Source of the DNA: Aplectana chamaeleonis
Lineage: Eukaryota; Nematoda; Chromadorea; Rhabditida; Cosmocercidae
Direction: 5' to 3'
Assembly (NCBI GenBank): GCA_029168955.1
Contig: JAPDOI010001356.1
Location: forward strand, 62,001-126,000
Length of the DNA stretch: 64,000 bases
The position numbers and the translations under genes are program-made. Positions 54,925-64,000 of the stretch are shown in pieces. Each line of letters begins with the position of its first letter. Position 1 is the first letter of the stretch. A model generated the notes under the pieces. The model was not told the origin of the DNA, did no database searches, and saw only the letters and a list, made by a program, of their open reading frames with translations.

Positions 54925-55662
54925 GTATGTTTATCTTTTTCATAGAAATGACCGATTGTTAGCCTCTCAAGTCAACTTTCAATGTTTTCCCCTTTGGTTA
55001 AAGTGCACAGAGAAGCAGATTCGGCTGAAAGTTGCCAGCACCATTTAAGCGCTGACTACTCGAAATGATTTTTTCTTTCATAAGAGATTACATTTTTAAA
55101 AGCTGTGGAACTTGAGCCCACGATTGGCAATCAGGAGGCCTGCTTCTTTGCTTTGTATCAGCTACCCTCAGGAAATGCCCCCTAAACGTCGTGCAACACC
55201 GGGACTCATGTGTATTATAGTTTGTAAAGTCGGAGTGCGCGTATTAATCAGTCATTAGCTACCTGACTCGTGAATAGTTGCGCCTATGGAAGAACGAGAG
55301 TACGTAAGGGTGCTATCATGACAGTTCATAGCCTATATCATTCACAGTACTGATATAATGTAGTACCGGTATCGCCTAAATAGTGTAGGCGATTGGAATT
55401 TTTTCGATTCGTCTACCTACTCCCACGCAGGGTTCAGCAGCCCGTTGCCGCAAGGGCAGGGGAAAAATACTTGCGACCCTCGACGGTCAGTCTGCGCCCA
55501 AAAAACTATGAGAAATTATGAGCCCCCCAGAAAAAAATTTGGCATCCAATCGAGTGTTTTTCTTACAAAAATCAAATAATGAAAAAATTAAGAAGAACTG
55601 TATGAAAAATTAGCGCTCTCGTAGTCCAATGAAAAATCATCCAGAAAAAAATCAGGGGTGGT
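54925..55662. other. no gene recognised
   Basis: Contains repeated short words around CCAGAAAAAAAT (55527 and 55651) but no exon of the transporter. Confidence 0.35.
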
Positions 55663-55921
55663 AGTAATTGGGTGTGTAAACGCGAGTTAACAGGAGTTAA
55701 ATTCGCGTTAAACGCGAGTTTAACCACACCAGATTGTAATGATAACTCTTGATAGTTAAGAGAGAACTCGCTCTAGTTTCACTCTAACATCCCCCAGTGG
55801 TAGGCCTCTTATACATCTTCCAATGAAAACTTGCCTCGAAAAAGCGACAATTGTAACCTTTGTTACGAAAAATAGCCTTTCAAAACGTTTTCAGGTCTGT
55901 TTTTCTCTCTAAAATTCCGCC

Positions 55922-56224
55922 ATGTTGGCATCACTTCGCGGTACATGGATTCGCGTTTTAACATACTCTCGCAGACTAGCACGGAAATAGGGTGCTGGGG
56001 AAATGCACGAGGAAGGAACTAACGAGTTAACGAAGAAACTCACTCCCGAGGAGTTTTTGGATGCAATTAGCAAGATACAGTAAGAACAGTTTTGACCATG
56101 CTTTACACTGAGAGACAAGTGCACGGAGTTTATTTAATGCAGAGGGGAGTTAGAGGAAGTTTATGATAGCACTGTTAGCATGATTTTTGATCCAGGACGT
56201 CACCCTATCTTTAAAACTGGAAAG
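55922..56224 (+). CDS. 5' exons of an unrecognised, possibly mitochondrial protein
   Basis: From ATG 55922 the frame reads MLASLRGTWIRVLTYSRRLA RK, an Arg-rich, acid-free stretch like a mitochondrial presequence. It then meets TAG (55988-55990) and continues in the same frame as GAGEMHEEGTNELTKKLTPE EFLDAISKI. Translation may instead start at ATG 56003. A GT-AG intron of 63 bp (56080-56142) joins Q|GELEEVYDSTVSMIFDPGRH PIFKTGK in phase, followed by a GTAAGT donor at 56225. No family recognised. The in-phase junction and composition argue for a real gene. Confidence 0.5.
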
Positions 56225-56937
56225 GTAAGTTCCAAGGGATGAGTCTTTAAAGCGCTTCCCGCCAGAGCACGGGGCGATGAGGATCAAAAACAAAGCAAGG
56301 ATCATTGCTGAAACACGTTGGCCGTCTTCCTTTGGTGGCACTAATCAATCCCTCTCCCAATCAGCTGTTAATTTTTTTTTCGAGCGCCGACACTTCTCCC
56401 GCTTTTTGTTTATTTTTTCTTCTTCGGAGATTCATTCGCTTTGCTATTATCAGGTTAGTTTCATTTTCATAATTCATTGCATAGCACAGGCTATGAGGAG
56501 TATGTAAATAAATTATTTGTTTTGTTCGCGTTTTTCGAAGGGGGTTTCCTAGCTTTTTAGTGCAAAAAGGTAGAAAATTTTCCAAGCCACTGATTTTCAA
56601 GTGATTTGATGCTTTAGTAATGATTAATCAGCGTTAGTCGGGGCGTATCGGGCGAGTTTTGTAGGAAAGAAATGCGGAACTTGTTTCTGAACCAACTAAA
56701 TTTGTTCTCCTTTTTCTGCAAAGATTCTAATACTCCCTCTTTCATTTGCCAGATCAGGGACATCGTGGTCTCTTATTTTTTGAGGGTCCACTGACATGCA
56801 GTTGCTTTGGAGTGCATTGGTAGAGAGCCACTCAGAAGTGTTTCAAATTCTTACCTTGAAAAAAAAAGTGGTACAAAATCTTTTACTTAAACGATGCGCA
56901 TAATGAGTGTGTAACAGTGTTTCTTGTATATTTTCAG

Positions 56938-57085
56938 CACTAACTGCGGGCAGTGGGATTGGTTTCATTTTGAGAAGACGGCAAACACTTCTACAAATTC
57001 AACTGCATCAATGACCGAAACCACACCACATTTACCCCAATCTCGGACGCCAGACTTGGAGTTGCACACTTCCAAAAAACAATAG
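56938..57085 (+). CDS. putative terminal exon, unknown protein
   Basis: After a strong ATATTTTCAG acceptor an open frame of 48 codons begins TNCGQWDWFHFEKTANTSTN, goes through a Ser/Thr-rich stretch and ends SKKQ with TAG. The first base completes a split codon, so it needs a two-base overhang from the previous exon. The exon ending at 56224 leaves none, so one exon is unseen or it belongs to another gene. Confidence 0.4.
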
Positions 57086-57700
57086 AATTCTTTTTCAAGA
57101 ACAGAAAATAGACAATCTAGTTTATGATCATTCTTATAGGTTTTTAACTATCCATTTCCAGTTGAATGCAGGGACATTCTTTGAATTTATGCATTACTTC
57201 GACGAGTTAAAGGAATGTCTTTTTCGCACCTAGCGTTACCTTTTCAAGAACACCTTGTAAATAATTCATCCAGAAGTTCTTAAATTTTCGTTCACTCAGA
57301 AATTTCCTTCCGATAAATTTTTTTGTTTTTCAAAAAACTTTTGTTTGAAAATATCAAAAAAAGTTAACAAAGTTACTACAAATGCAAACTTTTGTCCAGA
57401 TCACACGCAATTGATTGATTGAGGCTAATGATTAATCTAACATGTCTTTTCGAGAGTGGTCCTGAAAACTCACGGAGCTCACAAAAAATTACGAGAATTA
57501 GGATTTACAAGGAAAAATTTAAAATTGCGATTTTGATCGTGTTTCAAACAAGCAAAATATTGACGAAGTTCCTTTTGAAAGCTCTTCCTAATGAATAAAA
57601 TAAATAGCACATTACTTGTATAATCTTTTCCGATCCCTCGTCTTTTCACCTGTAAACGTCGATTACGTGTCCAAGTGTAGAAAATACTTATGCGGACAGA
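57086..57700. other. no gene recognised
   Basis: AT-rich sequence; no supported feature. Confidence 0.35.
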
Positions 57701-57911
57701 AGGTCACGCATAATGTATGTGTAAGCAGAGGGCAGCTTTCGTTAAACCGGCAACAAACCGTGGCACCTATTTCGCGGTTCGTAGCCGGCCAGGAAGGTGG
57801 CGGTTAATACGTGTTAATTTGGCGGCTCTACTGCATTTAATTCGCGGTATGTTGGCGGCTTGGAAGGTGGCGGTTTCTTCGCGGTTAACACACCATTTAC
57901 TACCACCCCTG

Positions 57912-58478
57912 TCCTACGACGGGCTGGATTTAACAAGTTTCCAGCTAGACAATGCGAAAACTCAGGGAAATAGTCCTCTTGAAAAAAAAAAGTTTGCTAC
58001 TGACTCAATCGAAATTAATCCAGAAAGAAGGGGCATTACAACGGGCTGTTTTCTTACAAAAAAAATTAGCTGGAGTATGAAAAAAAATTGAAAAAAAAAA
58101 CAGCCCGACGCCCGTCCAAATGCGCGGTCATCGTGGATTCTGGGCAATAGGTTGAAGCTTCCTGTGAAACTAGGATAAATGCTAGCGAATAGAACATCTG
58201 ATGCAAATCCATTATAAACCTTGTATTTTACGCATGTGTGATAAAGTGGATTACGAATTGAAGCTTGTAATCATAACACTGACTTTTTACTTAATTGATG
58301 ACGTAATTTTTTAGTAATAATTTATGAGAAGAATCCAGAAAATACCGATCCGCCTCCTCTCGGGCGAAGAATAGGCGGAAAGGCAAAAGGTGAAACAGCA
58401 ATATTGGAAACCGTCCAGGCCTCGCGCCTCTCCTTAATAATATCCGGGCTTGGCGCCCTTTATCACGTCCTACAAATT
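57912..58478. other. no gene recognised
   Basis: Contains GGGCTG...CAGCCCG inverted words (57920, 58103) near A-rich runs. No exon seen until the minus-strand gene at 58479. Confidence 0.3.
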
Positions 58479-58742
58479 TTATGTATTATTATTTCGGAAG
58501 TCTGAGAAGTTGGGAGGAAAAGCTGTGTGCAAATGTTTACACAGTTCGATTGTCTCAAAGTCGGGATTTTCGGTGGTCCGAAATTCTATAGCTGAAGGGG
58601 TGCCACCCGTTGGATAGCGATGGCAAAAACCCTGCGATTTGCCAACGTTGATTGCTAATGCCCACCACCTTACCTCGTCTAAACTCCTGTATACCAGTCA
58701 TCGAATTTGAAAATGAAACTGTGACAATTCTTGGAGAAGTAA
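58479..58742 (-). CDS. 3' exons of an unrecognised gene
   Basis: On the minus strand an exon 58742-58674, preceded by the acceptor ATTCCACAG, reads TSPRIVTVSFSNSMTGIQEF RR and ends at GAG|GTAAGG. After an 82-bp intron (58673-58592, acceptor CCCCTTCAG) the phase is kept: A, then IEFRTTENPDFETIELCKHL HTAFPPNFSDFRNNNT and TAA at 58479-58481. Phase-correct joining and good splice signals favour a real transcript. The 5' exons and the family are unknown. Confidence 0.5.
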
Positions 58743-59045
58743 CTGTGGAATTAATCTTTTCTCTCGAAGTTGAAATTTTTATTTTTAATGGGGGGGGTCG
58801 CACGTCTTATAGCGTTTTCTTAAGACTAAGTACAACGAATTTCCATCCTCACGGTTGTTAAAACTGCTAGATGAACTTGGTACTGGTTCTATTCAGGTTG
58901 TAGACGAGTGCGAATTCGTTTTTTATTTGCAAAAACCGCTTTAATACAGATCCTACTACGTTTTTGCTTCTTTCTTTCAACAAATTATATATTTTCTTTC
59001 AATATTTAATGCCTTTTTTGGCATGGTCTATGATCGAAAGTTATC

Positions 59046-59265
59046 ACAAGGTAGCTGAGTTGAACGCAAAACTCAGATGTCAGGCAGGCCTCGAACCTGC
59101 ATTGCACGCTTTCCGGGTGAGAGTGTTACCACTACACCACCGACACCCCGCTCTGCATCCCTCAGCTATTCACACATGAACTGTGTGGGCACAACAGCAA
59201 TCATCCGCTAACGGGGATGATCTGGTAAGCACAAATCGGCAATAAATCCAGTTAAGCTGAGGCCG
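59046..59265 (-). mobile_element. tRNA-derived SINE, copy 2
   Basis: The tRNA-like core (59080-59150, minus strand) has GGTGTCGGTGGTGTAGTGG with the A-box and GGTTCGAGGCC as B-box. The T-stem GCAGG/CCTGC and the acceptor pairing are good and the anticodon stem poor. The non-tRNA flank (ACACATGAACTGTGTGGGCA, ATAAATCCAGTTAAGCTGAG) matches copy 1. Confidence 0.75.
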
Positions 59266-59289
59266 TCTTGTGATTGTATACTCGGACAG

Positions 59290-59540
59290 AAAATAGGCTT
59301 GACCGCGCGCAAGTTTTCGCCCTTAGTACCGACCGCGCGCAAGAACCGTTTCGACCGCTCGCAAAAAACCGAATAGACCTGACCGCGCGCAAAGCACGCG
59401 GTCAGTACGATCTTGAAAAGTTGCGAGCGTTCCGACCGCTCTTGTCCTTTTCACGGCTCCCACCTCTTACCGTTCGGACCGCGCGCAACTTTGCAAAGCG
59501 GGCAGAAACCGCGCAACTTTAGGACCAACCGCGCGCAGAC
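59290..59540. repeat. cluster of GACCGCGCGCAA motifs
   Basis: GACCGCGCGCAA or a one- to two-base variant occurs about eight times (59299, 59330, 59351, 59381, 59433, 59477, 59508, 59526) at irregular spacing, in one orientation. The sequence between copies is not conserved. Function unknown; the 82-codon frame is noncoding. Confidence 0.7.
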
Positions 59541-59890
59541 GTGAGGGAGATTGCATGGTATGTAGCGGCGAGGACACATTCAATTTCACGCCTGAATCTC
59601 GATTATTTCTGCTGCAGTTTCCGTGTCATCTCGCTTTTTTTATGTTTTTCTTTATTTTTCTTTCTTTCCACTGTATGGTTCTGGGTTCCCCTTATGTCTC
59701 CTGTATGTACACCCCTTTTTATCATAACCTGCGTTGTTTACACTGGTTATTAGCAAGAATAACAATAATACTTATTGAAAACGGGTGTTGACAGTCGGTT
59801 GATGAAGACATGTACAGAATGTTGTCGAAGGTGTGTAGGGATTCAGTTGGGTGGGTCGCTTTGAGGGAAACAAGTAGGAAGCTCTAAAGG
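59541..59890. other. no gene recognised
   Basis: A T-rich stretch encodes a hydrophobic frame (59541-59791) with no family assignment. Confidence 0.3.
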
Positions 59891-59904
59891 CGTGAAAGGA
59901 AAGT

Positions 59905-60490
59905 GATCGGAAGTGGGCGGGGCTTCGACAGGAGTGCGCTCAGCGGCAAAAAAAGTGCTGTGAAACTCGAAAAAAGTGTGGGTAATCAGGCTGGAAGTCT
60001 TTGAGGGCTTCGAGAGCAAGTTTTCAATGTTCCGAAATGTGGGCGGGGCTTCGACAGGAGTGCGCACAGCGGCGAAAAAGTGCTTTGAAATTCGAAAAAA
60101 GTGTGGGTAATTAGGCTGGAAGTCTGTGAGGGCTTCGGGGGCAAGTTTTCAATTTTCCGAAATGTGGGCGGGGCTTCGACAGGAGTGCGCACATCGGCGA
60201 AAAAGTGCTTTGAAATTCGAAAAAAGTGTGGGTAATCAGGCTGGAAGTCTTTGAGGGCTTCGAGAGCAAGTTTTCAATGTTCCGAAATGTGGGCGGGGCT
60301 TCGACAGGAGTGCGCACAGCAGCGAAAAGTGCCTAGAAGTTTGAAATAAGGTGTGCATTGTCGTTGAATGTGTGCAAGGGCTCCTAAGGAGTGTTTCGAA
60401 AAGTGGGAGGAGCTTATCCAGGAGTACGAACAACAGCAAAAGAGTGCTTTGGGATTTGAGAAAAAAATTGGAGCGACGTTGTAGGTGTGC
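59905..60490. repeat. 125-bp tandem repeat
   Basis: GGGCGGGGCTTCGACAGGAG recurs at about 59918, 60041, 60166 and 60291, a 125-bp period, followed by a diverged fifth unit ending near 60480. The central units are about 95% alike. 125 is not a multiple of three, so the similar minus-strand frames (MRTPVEAPP...) at 60067, 60192 and 60317 are shadows. Confidence 0.9.
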
Positions 60491-60624
60491 AAAAGCCGAT
60501 AGAACTGAGATTGCGGAGCCGATGGACTCTTGCAGCCTGTACTAGAACGCTAATCTAATTGTACGCATCAAAAACCAGCCACAGCGACTGTATTCGAAGA
60601 ATCAATCTGGACGAGTTCGTATTT

Positions 60625-60800
60625 GGAGGCGGGGTTGTCGAAGCTCGTGGGCGGGGTTAACGAAAATTTTTGACTTGCATTGTTCAAATTTAGTAGTTTA
60701 GACTAGTTTTTGACGCTTCCAACAGCGCGAGCGTTCTACTAGGGGCCATACGACTCCAGTGGTTATCCCAACGAAGTTTTTGAGCGTTTCTGCTGCCTTT
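60625..60800. mobile_element. fragment of the AGGCAGCATACACGC-type MITE
   Basis: GGAGGCGGGG..., TTTTTGACGCTTCC, GGGCCATACG...GGTTATCCCAAC and GAGCGTTTCTGCTGCCTTTA parallel the right half of 11191-11651 in order. The left end is absent. Confidence 0.6.
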
Positions 60801-61004
60801 AGGTTGAGAAGAAGCTTTTGCATCTTAATGTATGTACAAAATGTGCATAGCGTGTACACTTGACCTGGTATTAACAAAACAGCTTTTTCAATAATAAGCT
60901 ACTCTCATACTTGTTGCTACAGTTTAAACACAGCCAACTGATAAATCTGCTTTTGCAACATAGGCTCACGACGTTTGCGACTTAAATTGGTTCTATTTTT
61001 TCAG

Positions 61005-61321
61005 AAATTTCTGAGAGGTTTCGCATGGGAAGGCTCGAAGCGGCGACGGGGAAAATTAGATGGAACAGATCGAAGGCTACAAAGCGAGGTATGCGTTTTG
61101 TGTTACGGTTTAACAGTTGAATCCAGTGAGATTATTGTTCTAGGAAATGCTGAACCACAGTACGATGATCCCGTTGAGTTTCTGCGCACTACATTTGGAG
61201 AAGGCCGTCGTAGCAGAGCTAGGGTCTGTAACACTTTTTGGGACTAACTTTAGATTCTCCCCGACTAGATTTTTTTCAGAACTTTGTTGTTGTGACAGTT
61301 GTAGGTATTAGGCGGGACTAA
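61005..61321 (+). CDS. 3' exons of an unrecognised gene
   Basis: Three exons join in phase: 61005-61088 after TATTTTTTCAG (ISERFRMGRLEAATGKIRWN RSKATKR), 61144-61223 after a 55-bp intron (GNAEPQYDDPVEFLRTTFGE GRRSRAR) and 61280-61321 after a 56-bp intron ending TTTTTTTCAG (NFVVVTVVGIRRD, stop TAA). The phases fit at both junctions. The protein is basic; no family recognised. Upstream exons are not identified. It might be the 3' end of the gene starting at 55922, but that link is not shown. Confidence 0.55.
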
Positions 61322-61922
61322 AATATTCAGCATTCAAAGTTTATGCCAAACTTTGGTATAAGTTCCGTTTTCATTGTTTTGGATAGAGAAGCAAGCTCAT
61401 GTTGTTCTGTCTGTTATGCAATGATGAACATACAGAGAGTACAATTATTCCGGGTTAGAACTAATCTTAACTGAAGAATTTGTTCATTCCTCTGAATAAG
61501 TGTGATGAAATGCTGTTTAATAGTGCTTATTCGTTCAATTTTGCCGCTAGTACTTGTGCATTAGTCCCTTTTTTTCGAATCGATCAGTAATCTGATTACA
61601 GCCGCTCAACGGATCATAATAACATATTAATCAAATTTCCAGAGTTCATAAACCCCTCTTTTTGATCCAAATCAGTATGCAGGTGTTTATTTTAACAATG
61701 AGCTCATTGAACTTTTCCTAAAATCACTTGATTTACTCTAGAACAAATAAGTTTTTTCTGATTTCATATTCGAGCGTCGTCACCTGCATTCCGTCCAAGG
61801 TTCATGTAGTTGATTAGTTCAATTTTTCGTATGGGCCGAATATCTAAAAGAACACTTTTTTGTAACTGCCTATTGAAGACCATTCTTTTCAGAACTACAA
61901 TACCGCTGCTATCCAATACCTA
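61322..61922. other. no gene recognised
   Basis: Likely 3' flank of the preceding gene fragment; AT-rich. Confidence 0.35.
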
Positions 61923-62477
61923 CATAATTATGTGACTTGTGGGCCGACTATCCCTAAAATCGCTTTGTTTTTTAAGTAAGTTAATTTTGCGATCGTTTAT
62001 AAAAACGTCGTGCGCTGCGAAGTGCGGCGAAATTTTTAGCAGTATTTGCACGAGTGATGGAAGAGCGATCTGTATGTTTTCTTCATGAATTAGGTGCAGG
62101 TGAGAATCTCGAGGTTTGTGTTGGTTGAATTCTTGAAGTCTATCATTAAACACACTTGAGAACTACATGAAAAGTCGGAGTTTTGTTGCGAGAACCCCGG
62201 ACTCTTAATTGAAAGTTTTCTAAAATTCAACCCAAACAAACCTTGAGATACTCTCATTTACACCTAATTTATGAAGAAAGCATACAGATCGCTCTTCCAT
62301 CAATCGTGCGAATAATGCTAAAATTTCGCCGCACTTCGCAGCGCGCCCTTCCACTACTTCTACGAATACAGCTCAAAGTTTGGCCGCGTGCGACGCTTTG
62401 AAAAACGGTTGAAAAAACTATTTCCTTCAAAAACAAGCGAATTTAGGGATCTTTGGCCTAAAAGTCGCATAGTTAAG
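61923..62477. mobile_element. 555-bp foldback MITE, TA-flanked
   Basis: Arms of about 230 bp pair with gaps: CATAATTATGTGACTT against AAGTCGCATAGTTAAG at the ends, and GAAGTGCGGCGAAATTTTTAGC against GCTAAAATTTCGCCGCACTTC inside. TA at 61921-61922 and 62478-62479. Confidence 0.75.
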
Positions 62478-62767
62478 TAGCTTTTTTTATCTGCGAATAT
62501 GATAGCGTTTTCCAGAAATCGAAAGTCATTATTAAAAAGAAGTTACGTGCATCAGACTTTTACCAAGTTTTCCAGATGCTCCCAGTTTTTACAAAACTTA
62601 GTGCGGGTACTGTAGATGCCCACTTAGTTTAACATGGGGAGATATTTGTAAGTTCTACTAGCCTTATAACATGCCCTACTACCATTATCTCGTTTAATGA
62701 TATCGATTTCGCTTCTTTGCTGTAGGGAATCTCGAATGTGCTGTCGTCTTATTGTTAGCTATATTTT
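62478..62767. other. no gene recognised
   Basis: Spacer between two MITEs. Confidence 0.35.
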
Positions 62768-62771
62768 TTAA

Positions 62772-63218
62772 AGGCAGTGTTCACGATGATCATCATTGTT
62801 GGCTTTCCACAGTAAAATGATAGGGGAGAAGGATCCTAGGCTCCCAGTGTCGAAAGAACGGTAGAAAACGAGCCAGGAGTGGCAAAATAACGGCTGCAAA
62901 CAGGCGTTTTGGTGCCCCAGACACGCCCCGGGCCCCAGATCGGCCCCTCGAGAGGAACAAATGAAGACTCGGATTATAGGAATGACCAAGTGAAGGAAGT
63001 GCTGATAAGTGAGCTGATCGCTTCATTGCAGTGATAGGTATCATCCTTCTAGCGGTCAATTCCTCCACGCTCAAAAGTCAACGTAAACAAGAGAGGGCCT
63101 ATTTTTGCTCAAAAACCCGTCTTTCGTGTCCTTTTTAAGCATGCCTTGCTATATAGGGCACCAGACCTTTCGTGAACCGTGGAGATATCGGAAGTGAAAT
63201 TCATCGTGAACACTGCCT
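62772..63218. mobile_element. TTAA-flanked MITE (AGGCAGTGTTCACGATGA)
   Basis: AGGCAGTGTTCACGATGATC and TTCATCGTGAACACTGCCT are near-perfect inverted ends between TTAA at 62768-62771 and 63219-63222. The interior shares CCCAGTGTCGAAAGAACGG with copies at 5011 and 16060-16110. The minus-strand frames are noncoding. Confidence 0.85.
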
Positions 63219-63222
63219 TTAA

Positions 63223-63863
63223 ACGCGGTCTGGGTATCTGTGTTCTTGGAGAACAATGATCAGTTACCACTTGTGTTCTCAGTTTTGATGACTTCACTTT
63301 TGTGCGCTGTAAAAGTTTTAATTTTCGGGTTCACTATTTTTGAAAGATGGTTTGAAATAATTGGAAACAGTGTTGTTTATAACATAATCTTCATGTAACA
63401 GCATGAAAGCAGAACAAATGAATGCGGATTGAAGTTTTACAGTAATAACATTCAAAATATGAATCACTTGACTGGATGTGACACAAAAAGGGAATTCGCA
63501 GTTCGATTGTATATGTTTTCAGTTACTAAAATTTATTTTCACTTGTTCTTTCGAATATTTGACATTTATAATCACACCAACGTGCACTATTTTCGGATTC
63601 TGACATCCAAATTGCCCATACTTCCAATTCGTTTTTGTCTCCAAGTATTCGAAGTCATTTTTTGGAAACTTGTGAACTCGATCATGTAATGTATTTCGTT
63701 GCATATTTTTGTGTATGACCGTTAGCCATTATTGTGAACAAACACAATTTGTGTCACAATTATTGTATCATTACTAATTGATTTGGAAATAAATTTGTAT
63801 ATTATCATTTTCGTGTCATGTTGTTATGCAATACGCTAGCCTGGAGTCCCCCAATCGTGATAT
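63223..63863. other. AT-rich, no gene recognised
   Basis: Several short frames, none with supporting motifs. Confidence 0.35.
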
Positions 63864-63902
63864 CCAGTACTGGCTACTTCATACTGTAATAGCCAGTAGT
63901 GG
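63864..63902. repeat. hairpin
   Basis: CCAGTACTGGCTA and TAGCCAGTAGTGG pair at 12 of 13 positions around a 13-base loop. Too short and too isolated to assign. Confidence 0.5.
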
Positions 63903-64000
63903 GCACCATAATTGTAGGATCTCCTGTTGGCGTATTGCGCTGTTCTGAGCCCCTCCCATCGGAAGGGCGCCGTGATATCATACTTGCCCGCGGTCCGAAC

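Larger units (their letters stand above)
55663..57911. mobile_element. possible hAT-type element carrying spliced exons
   Basis: CAGGGGTGGTAGTAATTGGG at 55663 is matched, inverted, by TTTACTACCACCCCTG ending at 57911, and the similarity goes on for about 33 bases. CAGGGGTG is a common hAT terminus. The right side has repeated GGTGGCGGTT units. No matching 8-bp target duplication is visible, so these might instead be two independent MITEs. Confidence 0.35.

Noticed and set aside
59080..59150. Functional tRNA gene on the minus strand
   Set aside because: A/B boxes and T-stem are good but the anticodon stem does not pair, there is an extra base between T-stem and acceptor stem, and it lies in a repeated ~220-bp unit.
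59843..60317. Series of similar MRTPVEAPP frames on the minus strand
   Set aside because: They are offset by 125 bp, which is not divisible by three, and reflect the tandem repeat.

Overview
The window looks like accessory, repeat-dense chromosomal DNA of a nematode, most likely a clade V (strongylid-type) worm. This is inferred from the short 50-80 bp introns with TTTCAG-type acceptors, CR1/T1-like and RTE-type non-LTR retrotransposons, mariner and Tc1 elements, and a broken HMIT-type (SLC2A13) transporter gene. There are no bacterial operons, rRNA genes, CRISPR arrays or viral genes. Very few of the longer open frames are genes. Most lie inside transposable elements or palindromes.

Layout. 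1-8.6 kb: short repeats, MITEs and a 3' remnant of an RTE element. 8.65-16.2 kb: a nested complex. A CR1-like retrotransposon (8886-10861) sits at the tip of a palindrome inside a hAT-type element (8668-12794, 8-bp TSD GTGCCCAC, TIR CAGGGCTGTGCGTAA). The hAT element in turn interrupts a TTAA-type repeat, and a decayed transposase-like coding region follows at 13242-14402. 16-25 kb: a tRNA-derived SINE, TA-flanked foldback MITEs and TTAA-flanked MITEs. 25.0-26.3 kb: a mariner copy with both TIRs. 28-40 kb: MITEs, a CR1 remnant, an RTE remnant on the minus strand, and GC-rich palindromic elements. 41.7-54.9 kb: exons of an HMIT-like sugar/inositol transporter spread over 13 kb. Its two giant introns hold a Tc1-like transposon, a mariner remnant, tandem MITEs and TTCGAA-rich satellite. 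55.6-57.9 kb: hAT-like inverted ends around spliced exons of an unrecognised protein. 58.5-61.3 kb: two further unrecognised spliced gene fragments, a second SINE copy, a GACCGCGCGCAA cluster and a 125-bp tandem repeat. 61.9-64 kb: two MITEs and AT-rich DNA.

How the parts relate. A dominant theme is one large group of elements of about 400-600 bp with ends AGGCAGTGTYCACGATAAA, placed in TTAA. At least a dozen copies are present in several subfamilies. TTAA targeting is known for piggyBac and Kolobok. The transposase-like region at 13.2-14.4 kb, bracketed by matching but worn ends, is the only candidate source in the window.

A second theme is an excess of single-base indels in otherwise well-conserved coding exons (the HMIT gene, mariner, the CR1 RT, the transposase-like region), with few stop substitutions and intact splice sites. 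This could be young pseudogenes or uncorrected indel errors in the assembly; the sequence alone does not decide it.
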